Shown here piece by piece: positions 45,055 to 53,725 of a DNA stretch of 64,000 bases. A program made the position numbers and the translations under genes. The DNA is from Kiritimatiellia bacterium. GTDB taxonomy: Bacteria > Verrucomicrobiota > Kiritimatiellia > RFP12 > UBA1067. The notes under the pieces were generated by a model. That model worked only from the letters and a program-made list of their open reading frames with translations. It was not told the origin of the DNA and did no database searches. The DNA is taken from NCBI GenBank assembly GCA_027858965.1, contig JAQIBS010000025.1, positions 18,352 through 82,351 of the forward strand, in the 5' to 3' direction. How positions within the stretch are numbered: position 1 is the first letter of the stretch; every line of letters starts with the position of its first letter.

Positions 45055-46131
45055 ATGAGCAATAAAAAAAAAGCGATACGCGTACCAGGTGTCAAGCAGA
45101 TAGTAAACCGGGAGCTGATCCCATTTACACGGCAGATCTCCAGCATGCTGAATGCCGGCATGTCAATTATGGCATCCATTTCAACCATTGAAGATCAATG
45201 TAAGCACCCTGGTTTCAAAATGGTACTCACAACCTTGCGGGAGAACATTGAGAGCGGTTCCCCGTTCTCCGAAGGACTGACCCTCTTTCCATCCGTTTTT
45301 AGCGACATGTATGTGAATATGGTTGCAGCCGGAGAACGTAGCGGACAATTCGCAGATGTGCTCAAGCGACTTGCACTTTTGCTGGACTCATCCGCCCGGC
45401 TTGTCAGAAAAGTCAAGTCGGCGATGACCTACCCGGTAGTTATCTTGAGTCTGGCAATGATTATGGCATTCGGTCTGATAACCTTTGTTGTCCCGGTTTT
45501 CAAGGAGATGTTTGAGGGCTTTGGAGAACAATTGCCATTTCTAACACAAATGCTTGTTAATGCAAGTAATTTTATTAGATCTCGTTGGTACATTCTTATT
45601 GTGATAGCGATTGGCGCTGTCACCTCTTTCCGATACTGGAAGTCTACGGAAAGCGGACACTACCAGCACGATGCAATAATTTTAAAAATTCCCATTTTTG
45701 GTGAACTTATCCTAAAAGTAGCGGTCGCACGCTTCTGCAGACTTTTCGCGCAGATGCTCTCCAGTGGCGTCCCCATTCTGGATTCAATGGAGATTGTAGG
45801 GACATCACTAAATAATAAAGTAATTGAAAAAACCATACTGTCGGCACGTACAGCGGTTGAGGAAGGATGTTCTTTAAGCTCTGCCTTGGAGGGCAGCAGC
45901 ACGCTGCCTTTACTTATGGTCCGTATGCTCTCAGCTGGAGAGAAAAGCGGTCGCATTGACGAGATGCTTGAATCTGTCGCTGACACCTATGATGATGAAG
46001 TTGAGACCACATTATCCACGCTGACCTCGCTCATGGAACCATTTTTGATGGTTCTCCTCGGAGCAATTATCGGAACGATCGTTATCGCAATGTTCCTTCC
46101 TATATTTAAACTCGGCACCATTGTCAACTAA
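45055..46131 (+). CDS. pilC: Inner-membrane platform protein PilC/GspF
   Basis: 358 residues with two T2SSF domains (about 20-145: TRQISSMLNAGMSIMASIST, ERSGQFADVLKRLALLL; and about 220-345: FCRLFAQMLSSGVPILDSME, LSAGEKSGRIDEMLESVADT). Hydrophobic segments at about 122-142, 175-195 and 325-350 (FLMVLLGAIIGTIVIAMF). It is a polytopic inner-membrane protein linking PilB to the growing pseudopilus. No AG-rich site precedes the ATG other than GAGAGAA. A sigma-54-like promoter lies in the gap from pilB. Confidence 0.95.
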   Translation: MSNKKKAIRVPGVKQIVNRELIPFTRQISSMLNAGMSIMASISTIEDQCKHPGFKMVLTTLRENIESGSPFSEGLTLFPSVFSDMYVNMVAAGERSGQFADVLKRLALLLDSSARLVRKVKSAMTYPVVILSLAMIMAFGLITFVVPVFKEMFEGFGEQLPFLTQMLVNASNFIRSRWYILIVIAIGAVTSFRYWKSTESGHYQHDAIILKIPIFGELILKVAVARFCRLFAQMLSSGVPILDSMEIVGTSLNNKVIEKTILSARTAVEEGCSLSSALEGSSTLPLLMVRMLSAGEKSGRIDEMLESVADTYDDEVETTLSTLTSLMEPFLMVLLGAIIGTIVIAMFLPIFKLGTIVN

Positions 46132-46160
46132 CGCGGGCTCTGCCCGCAACCCAGTTAATG

Positions 46161-46224
46161 AACTACGAAACACACAAAAGTCACGAAATATTATTTTTTC
46201 GTGTTTTTAGTGATTTTCGTAGTT
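46161..46224. repeat. AACTACGAAA-bounded palindromic element, copy 2
   Basis: AACTACGAAA (46161-46170) and TTTCGTAGTT (46215-46224) enclose TCACGAAA and TTTCGTG. The whole is a long imperfect hairpin, just after pilC. Sister of 31019-31109. Confidence 0.65.
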
Positions 46225-46329
46225 TAAAAAAAATGGATAAAATTATTGTGATTGATCTATCATATAGAATACTATATTATTTAATTTTACGTTGATGATA
46301 AAATACGGCAAGGCAGGGAAGCACTTACA

Positions 46330-47748
46330 ATGACAAAAATTCTGATTGTTGATGATGAAGCACGTATACTGATGCTCCTACAAAGTCTATTGAAAGCTAA
46401 CAACTACGAGGTTCTTACAGCCAAGAGTGGCGAAGTTGCCTTAACCAGACTTAAAGAAGATGACACATTCGATATAGTCATTACAGATCTGCGGATGTCT
46501 CCTATGGACGGAATGACTCTGTTTCATGAGATTAAAAAAATATATCCAGCAATACCGGTTATTCTATTAACGGCCTATGCATCCGTTGAAACAGCAATTG
46601 ATGCTATGAAAAACGGGGCTTTCGACTATATGACAAAACCGTTCAAAGTGGATGAGCTGATTGCCATCCTGAAACGGGCGGAAGAACATATTAAGAAGGA
46701 AGGCGGCAGCGTTGCCTCCAAGGCCGATGAACCTCTGCGCTACCACTTCGAGAACCTGATCGCCACCAACGCCGCCATGCAATATGTCTGCGACATGATT
46801 GAAAGGGTAGCCCCCACATCCGCCACTGTATTAATAAATGGTGAAAGCGGAACAGGCAAAGAGGTTATCGCGCGATCAATCCACACATCCAGCCCTCGCA
46901 AAAATGAACCGTGGATTGCGGTCAACTGCGCCGCCCTACCGGAGCACCTACTGGAATCAGAGATGTTCGGCCATATCAAAGGGGCTTTCACCGGGGCCGC
47001 GAATGATAAAATCGGTCTTTTTGAGAGTGCGAACAACGGAACACTCTTTTTAGATGAGATCTCAAGTCTGCCTCTGCTACTCCAAGGTAAACTACTACGT
47101 GTGCTGCAGGAGAAAGAGATCAGGCGGGTAGGCGACAATAAAAGCATCCAGCTTGATGTCCGTGTGATTGCCGCAAGCAATACAAACTTGGAACAAATGG
47201 TGGTTCAAGGCAGTTTCAGGGCCGATCTCTTCTATCGGTTTGCTGTAATCACCCTTGATATCCCCCCCTTAAGAGAGCGTACAGACGACATTCTTCCTTT
47301 AGCCAAACATTTTATTAAAAGCGAATGCTTCAACCATTACATCGAGCGTGAGGAACCATCCCTTTCTAAAGACGCAGCTGATATTCTAATGAATTACAGC
47401 TGGCCTGGAAATGTTCGTGAATTGGAAAATGCGATTAAACACGCCATTACGTTCCTGCAGGGAGATGCTATCACCCCGGAACTGCTTCCCCCGCGCATAC
47501 TGCAACGGACCAAGGACTTTAAAGCTGCTCAAAACAACACGAATGCAAACGACCGCGGAAACACCTCTCTCAAAGGTTTTCTGAAACTTAAAGAAAAAGA
47601 GTATCTGGAACAAATCCTTTCGTCGACAAACGGAAATAAAGAAAAGGCCGCTGAAACACTTAAAGTAAGCTTGGCAACTCTTTATCGCAAACTTGCTGAC
47701 GACGACGACGACGAGACACCTAACGCAGCGGAACCGCAACCAAGCTAA
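46330..47748 (+). CDS. NtrC-family sigma-54-dependent response regulator (PilR-like)
   Basis: 472 residues. The receiver (1-120) has D8/D9, phospho-acceptor D53 (VITDLRMSP) and K103 (YMTKPFK). The AAA+ domain has Walker A GESGTGKEV, the GAFTGA loop (HIKGAFTGAAND, which contacts sigma-54), Walker B GTLFLDEISSLP and the arginine-finger region. The C-terminal Fis-type HTH is NGNKEKAAETLKVSLATLYR. It ends in an acidic DDDDDE stretch and a stop codon placed in an ATATCACTC-family repeat. It sits within the pilus locus, close to sigma-54-like promoters of pilC, the pilin gene and pilM, so a PilR-like role is likely. Confidence 0.95.
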   Translation: MTKILIVDDEARILMLLQSLLKANNYEVLTAKSGEVALTRLKEDDTFDIVITDLRMSPMDGMTLFHEIKKIYPAIPVILLTAYASVETAIDAMKNGAFDYMTKPFKVDELIAILKRAEEHIKKEGGSVASKADEPLRYHFENLIATNAAMQYVCDMIERVAPTSATVLINGESGTGKEVIARSIHTSSPRKNEPWIAVNCAALPEHLLESEMFGHIKGAFTGAANDKIGLFESANNGTLFLDEISSLPLLLQGKLLRVLQEKEIRRVGDNKSIQLDVRVIAASNTNLEQMVVQGSFRADLFYRFAVITLDIPPLRERTDDILPLAKHFIKSECFNHYIEREEPSLSKDAADILMNYSWPGNVRELENAIKHAITFLQGDAITPELLPPRILQRTKDFKAAQNNTNANDRGNTSLKGFLKLKEKEYLEQILSSTNGNKEKAAETLKVSLATLYRKLADDDDDETPNAAEPQPS

Positions 47749-47813
47749 GCCTCTGTGATATGTGAAAGCTTTACTCATTCATTTACTGGTTGTGCGATAA
47801 ACATCGCTGCGCT
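47732..47813 (-). repeat. ATATCACTC-family palindromic repeat, copy 4
   Basis: Reverse copy: GGAACCGCAACCAAGC, then GTGATATGTGAAAGC, TTTACTCATTCATTTACTGG and GTGCGATAAACATCG. It overlaps the end and stop codon of the NtrC-like gene. Confidence 0.55.
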
Positions 47814-48362
47814 GTTTTTCGAGTGATTCGGCTAAACCGAACCGTGCAGCTTCCTCTCAATTCTTAATTATCCACTCTGCAAACTCTGCGCCTCCTTGTC
47901 GGGCGTAGCTCTTGAACGAAGATTGATGTGTGCATTAAAGGCGAACCACCTTAAACCTAGAAACTGGTGACTATCAAGGTATTTCGGCTTAGTTTTGTGT
48001 CCATTTCGATTATGAGAATAAATCTCTGTATTTATCATCTGTGCGAAAATTCTCAGTATATCCAAACTCTGTTCCCGTTATCACCTAAAAAATACCTGTT
48101 AAATTGCAAAACAAGACCTTTTTTGTCCAAAAAGTCATTTATTTTTTCTTAATCGTTGTTTTATTCACACGCAGGAGTCTTATTTATGACGAATTACTTG
48201 AATAGTCAATCCCCTATAACTAGTCAGCACAAATTATTTCGTGGCGGAAATACCCGTTGGCACGCTCAATGCGTTTAATAATTTGTTGAAAAAATGGATA
48301 GCCGGTGAAAACCGGTAATTTTACTAACTAACTAACTAACAAACTAATTAAGGAACACATCA
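47749..48362. other. 614-bp region between the activator and pilin genes
   Basis: No credible gene. It holds the ATATCACTC repeat, a TTCGG-CTAAA-CCGAA hairpin at about 47827, then the sigma-54-type promoter at 48258. The pilin 5' leader follows, with a CCGGT-GAAA-ACCGG hairpin (about 48302-48316) and a CTAA tetramer run (about 48325-48346). AT-rich sequence between 48050 and 48240 may carry activator-binding sites. Confidence 0.7.
48258..48273 (+). promoter_or_regulatory. Sigma-54-type promoter of the pilin gene
   Basis: TGGCACG-CTCA-ATGCG: GG at 48259-48260, ten bases, GC at 48271-48272, matching TGGCACG-N4-TTGC except one base. The start codon is 90 bases downstream, leaving a leader of about 80 bases. 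Confidence 0.75.
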
Positions 48363-48704
48363 ATGAATACAAATCGTAAAGGTTTTACACTTGTTGAAAT
48401 TATGATTGTTATCGCAATCATCAGCATTCTGGCTGCTATCGCTATTCCGAACTTCCTGAAGTCTCGTAAAGTGTCACAGACGAATGCATGTATCGCCAAT
48501 CTAAAGCAGATCCAGGGCGCATGCGAACAGGCCAAACTTGCGGGTGTAACACCCGCAGATGCCACAATATATGGCGCTGCCAATTATATCAAAGTGGCCC
48601 CAACCTGCCCAGCGGTAGCAGCTTCCGCATACACAATTCCTTCGGGTGATGCTGATCCTGTGTGCCCGAATGTTGCCACATATTCAGATCATAAACTTCC
48701 TTAA
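48363..48704 (+). CDS. Major type IV pilin-like protein
   Basis: 113 residues. MNTNRKGFTLVEIMIVIAII gives the class-III cleavage site G7|F8 with E at mature position 5. The conserved hydrophobic helix continues to LAAIAIPNFLKSRK. The short C-terminal domain has three cysteines (NACIANLKQIQGACEQ, TCPAV, VCPNV). Similar small pilin-like proteins (IPNFLKSRK...IQGA.E..K) are common in PVC bacteria. AAGGA precedes ATG. It has its own sigma-54-type promoter and a strong terminator, so it is probably highly expressed and monocistronic: the likely major pilin or GspG-type subunit. Confidence 0.92.
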   Translation: MNTNRKGFTLVEIMIVIAIISILAAIAIPNFLKSRKVSQTNACIANLKQIQGACEQAKLAGVTPADATIYGAANYIKVAPTCPAVAASAYTIPSGDADPVCPNVATYSDHKLP

Positions 48705-48731
48705 TGTAGCTGACAAACTATCATAAAAAAT

Positions 48732-48757
48732 CTCCGGCATATGCCGGAGTTTTTTTT
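48732..48757 (+). terminator. Strong intrinsic terminator of the pilin gene
   Basis: Perfect 9-bp palindrome CTCCGGCAT/ATGCCGGAG (48732-48749) followed by T8, 28 bases past the pilin stop. Confidence 0.9.
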
Positions 48758-48844
48758 GCTTAATTTTAGTGTTTTTTTAATTCGAATCAATAATACGGGT
48801 TGACAGGGATAACTTTCTCAGAGCAGCGCCATATTGCCCAACTG

Positions 48845-49999
48845 CTAAAATTTGTTACTGGAGTAGCTGTCATTAATCAAACCCATATCCGGTATATATG
48901 AATCCGGCAGACCTGAAACTCCATTCATATAAGTCACAAGTTCATTCACCCGCTCAATACTTTCATGCGCCATCTTGAGCAACTCCTGCTGCGAATCGCT
49001 CACATCTCCGGCTTTGGCCCCAAGTAACATATCAATCACAGCAGTTGAAACTGTCAATGGCTGAACCAACTCCTGATTAAGCTCTGCATAACGCGTTAGC
49101 AGATCCTCACGGGTCAACTTCAACGAATAGCCCTTAAGCCGAGCCTCCGCCTCAATCCCCGCAACCATGAATTTATCCTCATTAACCTGCTCCGCCAGCA
49201 AAGAGATTGCAACCTGGGAGCCTTTAGCCATTACACCAAGGGCTTCTTTGACTTGATCCAGAACACCTGCTACCTGATCAAATTGGGTCTGTAAGCAATC
49301 AGTACTACTATTTTCCAAAGTTTCCGCAGTTTTCCGTAAAAGATCCGCCAGCGCCGCTGACTGCATATTTCTTTCACCTTTTGCTTTTTCAAGGTCCTCA
49401 TCAGGAGCATCCAGCTTAAACATGTCTAGATTGAAATCAGCATCTGTAAGAGATTGCGTCAGATCAATGACCCCACCCGCATTAGCATGAACGGCCCCGT
49501 CAAGATCTGCAGACAAATCAAAAACGCCATCCTTTTCTATCTCCACGGACTCTTCATCAACCCTCTTATAATCAATATTCACTACCGATACCGAGAGCAG
49601 TTGCTCTGCTTTAAAAAGCTCTGCCACCCCTGAAGCCTCGACAACAAGAGCAATCGGCATCGCAAGAATTTTAATACATTTTTCAAATTCTTTTTCGGAA
49701 AGTGGATTCACGAAAAACAACCCATCTATATCCAGTTGGGAAAAACGACGTACCAGACTGGCACAAGTGACTGGATCAAGGTCCCCGCTATCTCCATTAA
49801 CGCTAATCAGATTGCTTTGAACCGTCAACTCAAAAGCCCCATATTGAATTAAATTTTCATGAAACTCTTGGTAAACTCTTTTGATGGCACTGTTTGTAAC
49901 ATTATGTACAGGCCCGTAAACAGCCGCCTGATTTAAAAGCAACCCTAATGAGCGAACCATCAAAAGAGCATCCCGGCTATCAATTTTGTTGTATTTCAT
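48845..49999 (-). CDS. Two-domain signalling-type protein with degenerate DHp-like C terminus (no His, no ATPase)
   Basis: 384 residues. The N terminus (about 1-130) resembles the domain often found ahead of HD-GYP/HisKA modules (LLLNQAAVYGPVHNVTNSAI, then FELTVQSNLISVNGDSGD). A linker rich in acidic residues and a coiled helix (about 200-290) follow. The C terminus (about 300-365; NQELVQPLTVSTAVIDMLLG, then ERVNELVTYMNGVSGLP) looks like a histidine-kinase dimerisation helix pair with Q309 where the phospho-His would be. No HATPase follows. Same strand as the PAS-DHp gene, which ends 17 bases before its start, so the two form one operon. Confidence 0.6.
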   Translation of the reverse strand: MKYNKIDSRDALLMVRSLGLLLNQAAVYGPVHNVTNSAIKRVYQEFHENLIQYGAFELTVQSNLISVNGDSGDLDPVTCASLVRRFSQLDIDGLFFVNPLSEKEFEKCIKILAMPIALVVEASGVAELFKAEQLLSVSVVNIDYKRVDEESVEIEKDGVFDLSADLDGAVHANAGGVIDLTQSLTDADFNLDMFKLDAPDEDLEKAKGERNMQSAALADLLRKTAETLENSSTDCLQTQFDQVAGVLDQVKEALGVMAKGSQVAISLLAEQVNEDKFMVAGIEAEARLKGYSLKLTREDLLTRYAELNQELVQPLTVSTAVIDMLLGAKAGDVSDSQQELLKMAHESIERVNELVTYMNGVSGLPDSYIPDMGLINDSYSSNKF

Positions 50000-50016
50000 A
50001 TTTTTTATCTTTTTCT

Positions 50017-51177
50017 TTACTCAAGATTAATATCGTCATCATCGGAAGGTGACTCAAGGGCTACAATTTCCTGTCCGGGTGAGTCTTCAATTTTAAGCAG
50101 ATAAGGTTCAGCGGCATACAACTGCTTGGCATTCATCTTATAAAGAAGGTCTCTAATCTGAATCACCGCATCGTAACAGAGCTCCAGCATCTGATTTACA
50201 TTTTCCTTGTCGTCAAGCCCACTTAATTTTAAAAGCTCCAGACTTGTCAATAATACCGTTGCCGGCTGACCAATGGAGTGGCAAACCCCGGCCAGACTCT
50301 CCATCATTATCCTGTCTCGTTCTGCCTGGTACTCCGCAATTTCGGCCCGCCGTTCATTCGCCATATCTCTAATAGAAAGCACAGCGCCCATCAACTCACC
50401 GTCACGATTAATATTGGGCACCGCAGAGACAAAAAGCACGATGCTCTTATCCTTACAGACAACACACTGCTCACCCAACCAGCCTTTGCCTTTGAGCGTA
50501 TTTGAAAGTATTGGATTGACAACGGTTTTTTGATCAAACCAGCAATTTAATTTATAATTGATAACCTGATCAATATCTCCATCGCCAAGCAGCTCCACCA
50601 TTTTACGGTTCGCATAAATCAAAATGCCTTCCATATTGGTGATCCCGATCCCCGAATCGGTATTATCCATCGCGTGATAGGTTGAAAGCAGATTTTCTTC
50701 AGCAATATAACGGCTTTGTATATCGCGGATCAAATAGCAGATATAAGAGGCCTTGTCTTCCTTATTACCAAGAGGAATAATCTCAACCGCACTGTAATCC
50801 GCTCCGCTTTTATGCACAGCAAATGCCTGAATTCGCAAAAACTGTCCGCAACTACCCCCTTTTTTAATCTTCTGAATAAGATCATCCGTTATTCCGGGAA
50901 TCAGCGAACGAATATCCATACCAGGAAAATCAGAACGTTCATAACCGAAAAAATTAACAGCTCTCATATTCGTAGCTAAAATACGGCCATCAAAATCTGT
51001 CATAAGAATTGTATCGTACGCATACTCAAACATAAACCGAAAATCAACTGAATCAAAATAATCAGGTGTAATACTTTCTTGTTTGCCACTTTTATTGACA
51101 AATAAGTTTGGTTTTCGTCTAAGAGAACTTAACGGTCGGATGTCAATTGATACGGTCTGTGATTTATTACCTATCAT
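50017..51177 (-). CDS. PAS-PAS-DHp protein (histidine-kinase-like, lacks ATPase domain)
   Basis: 386 residues. PAS1 is about 45-155 (FEYAYDTILMTDFDGRILAT; SLIPGITDDLIQ) and PAS2 about 165-275 (GIGITNMEGILIYANRKMVE). The DHp helix has H300 (AGVCHSIGQPATVLLTSLEL, matching H-E-L-x-x-P-L). The protein ends soon after with an acidic tail and has no N, G1 or G2 box, so it cannot phosphorylate itself. It is transcribed divergently from pilM and upstream of the degenerate DHp gene. It may be a phosphotransfer or docking partner of another kinase, or a non-enzymatic sensor (inference). Confidence 0.75.
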   Translation of the reverse strand: MIGNKSQTVSIDIRPLSSLRRKPNLFVNKSGKQESITPDYFDSVDFRFMFEYAYDTILMTDFDGRILATNMRAVNFFGYERSDFPGMDIRSLIPGITDDLIQKIKKGGSCGQFLRIQAFAVHKSGADYSAVEIIPLGNKEDKASYICYLIRDIQSRYIAEENLLSTYHAMDNTDSGIGITNMEGILIYANRKMVELLGDGDIDQVINYKLNCWFDQKTVVNPILSNTLKGKGWLGEQCVVCKDKSIVLFVSAVPNINRDGELMGAVLSIRDMANERRAEIAEYQAERDRIMMESLAGVCHSIGQPATVLLTSLELLKLSGLDDKENVNQMLELCYDAVIQIRDLLYKMNAKQLYAAEPYLLKIEDSPGQEIVALESPSDDDDINLE

Positions 51178-51383
51178 GTTCGCATATTATACATTGATTT
51201 CAGCACTATGTCAAACACTTATCAACATTTCTCGTTATTGATTCAACAATTTTCAAAACTAAGAATATAGTTAAATAGGCAATCAGGATTTTATCACAAT
51301 AATGCGCTTATTATCTTGTTTAACCACTAAATAATCTGAGATACTAATTGCATGACATGTTATAAGGTTAAATCACTCTTTAA

Positions 51384-51399
51384 CGGCATATATAATGCT
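51384..51399 (+). promoter_or_regulatory. Sigma-54-type promoter upstream of pilM-N-O-P-secretin
   Basis: CGGCATA-TATA-ATGCT: GG at 51385-51386, ten bases, GC at 51397-51398, and CAYR plus TGCW matched; the base before GG is C. It lies 39 bases before the pilM start. Confidence 0.6.
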
Positions 51400-51437
51400 T
51401 TTATAAACAAGATGAATATAGAATAGAAATTTTCGAA

Positions 51438-52451
51438 ATGAATAAGAATAATATACAAATAACCCTGAAAAACAAGGCCGCATCTATTTCGCGTGATGTT
51501 GTCGGAATCGAGGTGGGCGCAAACCTTCCGCAGGGAGCTCCTGTCGTCAGATTGCACGTGGTCAACAAACAGGTTGAGTTGCTTGCGGTGGGCTTTGTGA
51601 AACTGCCCGAAAAAATGCCGGAAAGCATTTCTGACTTGGAAGATAACCCAACGAAATTCTGGACACTGCCAAAGGAATTTCAAGCATCTAAAGCCGCCAT
51701 TGCAGTCACTTCAAAAGACGCTGTTATTCGGCAAACATCTGACACCAGCGATAATGATGACAAAAAGATTCCGATTAGAAAAATATTATACAACGTAGAT
51801 GTTAACCACCCACCCATTATCTCGTCAATGCCTGAATTTCTTGCCTCATGGATTGCGACAAGATTTCCTGAAGGTCACCGACCGACCATCCGTTCAATCC
51901 AGACATCGGCAACTGCGGTGCTCAACTGTTTTCTTTGCGGTCCGGTAACAGCCAGCTCCGACAAACCTACAGGCGTCATTTTCTGTTTTAAACACCACTC
52001 CGCCATTACAATGTTTTACGAAAACCGGCTAGTTCTGCACAGGGAACACCCCGTAGGGTATATGACGATTAAAGAGGCTCTTAGCAAAAATATGGGCATT
52101 GACATATCTATGGTAGACACAATCATCGACGATCCGGCCCTTGACATCTCACCCATAATATCTCCTATACTGGAGACACTTTTCCGTCAAGTTGATATTT
52201 CTGCAGACTATCTTGCCCGCAGAAAAGACTGCACAGTCGAAAACTTTTATATTTACGGTCTGCCCTGCGGAAGCAAGCACTGGACATCAATGTTCACAAA
52301 ACTGGTTAACAAACCACTTAACAACCTGCACCCGTTCGGGGGAATCTCCTGCAATAACAAAAAGTTACTCCTACCGGATTCTTTTAAAAAGGACACACCC
52401 CTATTTATGTCCGCAGTTGGTGCCGCACGCGCATTGTTGGAGGATCTATGA
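51438..52451 (+). CDS. pilM: PilM-like actin-fold assembly protein
   Basis: 337 residues, cytosolic, by position and pattern PilM/GspL-like. An N-terminal lobe (VVGIEVGANLPQGAPVVRLH and FVKLPEKMPE) is followed by the middle GVIFCFKHHSAITMFYENRL with the actin-fold strand pattern, and a C-terminal ETLFRQVDISADYLARR and IYGLPCGSKH. Sequence is diverged from model PilM, so identity rests mainly on the following pilN, pilO, pilP and secretin genes. The ATG has only GAAATTTTCG upstream. The stop overlaps the pilN start (ATGA). Confidence 0.72.
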   Translation: MNKNNIQITLKNKAASISRDVVGIEVGANLPQGAPVVRLHVVNKQVELLAVGFVKLPEKMPESISDLEDNPTKFWTLPKEFQASKAAIAVTSKDAVIRQTSDTSDNDDKKIPIRKILYNVDVNHPPIISSMPEFLASWIATRFPEGHRPTIRSIQTSATAVLNCFLCGPVTASSDKPTGVIFCFKHHSAITMFYENRLVLHREHPVGYMTIKEALSKNMGIDISMVDTIIDDPALDISPIISPILETLFRQVDISADYLARRKDCTVENFYIYGLPCGSKHWTSMFTKLVNKPLNNLHPFGGISCNNKKLLLPDSFKKDTPLFMSAVGAARALLEDL

Positions 52452-53098
52452 GCAACCACATCCATCTGAACCTTATCAAAGAAGAAGAGATCGTAAGCTC
52501 CAGCCCTATCAGAACTCAAGTAATTGCACCTTTTGTTCTCATCATTATTGCTATTAGCATTCTAAGCTGGTGGCTTCTGCTGTTGATGCAATACAGCAAC
52601 GCCAAATCTCTGAATACTCGTAACCTGAATATTCAGGAACAGCTGCAAGCCAGCTATAAGAAGGTTATGACTTTCAAGGCTGAAGAAAGGAATCTCACTG
52701 CCTTGTTAGCGCAGCTGAAGGCCTACGAAAAATCTAAAAATTTTTATGGCAAATCTCTTGCTCTGATTCCCGCACATGTTTTACCAAATATCCAATTTAC
52801 AAAACTTGAGCTTCTTAAACCGGCACCGCCTCTGCTTGAGAAAGTCAACCCCTCAAAAGGGCCAACCAACATAACAGAAATTGCCACCTTTGTTATTTCT
52901 GGCAGAACCTCAGGCGCCAAAGCCTTTGATGCTGTCAACCAGCTTCTTAACGGCCTGAAAAAAGCACCATTTACTAATTTAATTCAGTCCGCCCAAATTC
53001 CCAAAGGATCTTTCCGGCAGGACCTCGCATATAAAAACAAAGGTGAATTTCTGCGCTTTGAGCTTGAATGCAACTGCACGCCAAGGAGGTTTGAATGA
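52448..53098 (+). CDS. pilN: PilN-like inner-membrane assembly protein
   Basis: 216 residues. A short cytosolic N terminus (MSNHIHLNLIKEEEI, the PilM-binding INLLP-type tail equivalent) is followed by one TM at about 28-48 (VIAPFVLIIIAISILSWWLL), a periplasmic coiled coil (about 50-100) and a ferredoxin-like domain (LTALLAQLKAYEKSK; IPAHVLPNIQFTKLELL). Bitopic topology and place between pilM and pilO support the call. It overlaps pilM by 4 bases and pilO by 4 bases. Confidence 0.75.
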   Translation: MSNHIHLNLIKEEEIVSSSPIRTQVIAPFVLIIIAISILSWWLLLLMQYSNAKSLNTRNLNIQEQLQASYKKVMTFKAEERNLTALLAQLKAYEKSKNFYGKSLALIPAHVLPNIQFTKLELLKPAPPLLEKVNPSKGPTNITEIATFVISGRTSGAKAFDAVNQLLNGLKKAPFTNLIQSAQIPKGSFRQDLAYKNKGEFLRFELECNCTPRRFE

Positions 53099-53712
53099 AA
53101 AAAATCGCCACCCCTAGTTTCAATATTGGATCCCCCATACAACAAGCCGCTCTGCTCATTGCTATCGGCATTACGCTGAGCACGGCATTTATCTATTTAT
53201 TAATTCTGCCTTTAAAAAAGAGTATGGCCGCATCTATCAACCTCACCGATGATGCCATTCGTTCCAACGAACGCATCAGCTCCGTGATTCGCACCACCGA
53301 TGACCAAGTAAAAAAAGTTAATGCTCTACAGAAGGAGTATGACGAACTGCAATTAAAAGGGATACTCACTCCTCTTTTTAACTCGTATGCCATGCGGGCC
53401 AAGACACTTATAACACCCTATGCTATACTGAGCGGACTGACTATTGAAAATGTCAAAGAGCTGCCGCCTATTCCCCTCCAGCAACCCTTCCCTCTGCAAA
53501 AAGAGGCCTTCTGCCGCCAGCCTATCGAATTTACAGCGTCAGGATCATACACCCAACTAACAGCCTTTGTTTCCTATGTGGAAAAAGAACTGCCGATGAG
53601 TATCCTCTCATCACTGGAAATTAGCAGCCAACCACGTTTACCAGAGATCCATAAGATTAAAGTCAGCTTTGAATGGCCAACTAAAACCGAACTGACTTCA
53701 AAATCCAAATAA
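53095..53712 (+). CDS. pilO: PilO-like inner-membrane assembly protein
   Basis: 205 residues. One TM at about 20-40 (ALLIAIGITLSTAFIYLLIL), then a coiled coil (about 55-90; VKKVNALQKEYDELQLKGIL) and a periplasmic ferredoxin-like domain (FTASGSYTQLTAFVSYVEKE, then ISSQPRLPEIHKIKVSFEW). It forms a heterodimer with PilN that spaces the platform from the secretin. It overlaps pilN by 4 bases; AAGGAGG (about 53084) precedes its ATG. Confidence 0.75.
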   Translation: MKKIATPSFNIGSPIQQAALLIAIGITLSTAFIYLLILPLKKSMAASINLTDDAIRSNERISSVIRTTDDQVKKVNALQKEYDELQLKGILTPLFNSYAMRAKTLITPYAILSGLTIENVKELPPIPLQQPFPLQKEAFCRQPIEFTASGSYTQLTAFVSYVEKELPMSILSSLEISSQPRLPEIHKIKVSFEWPTKTELTSKSK

Positions 53713-53725
53713 CAAAACCAAAGTC

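Noticed and set aside
47386..47778. 130-codon frame antisense to the NtrC-like gene
   Set aside because: Shadow of the HTH-coding part of the activator and the adjacent repeat.
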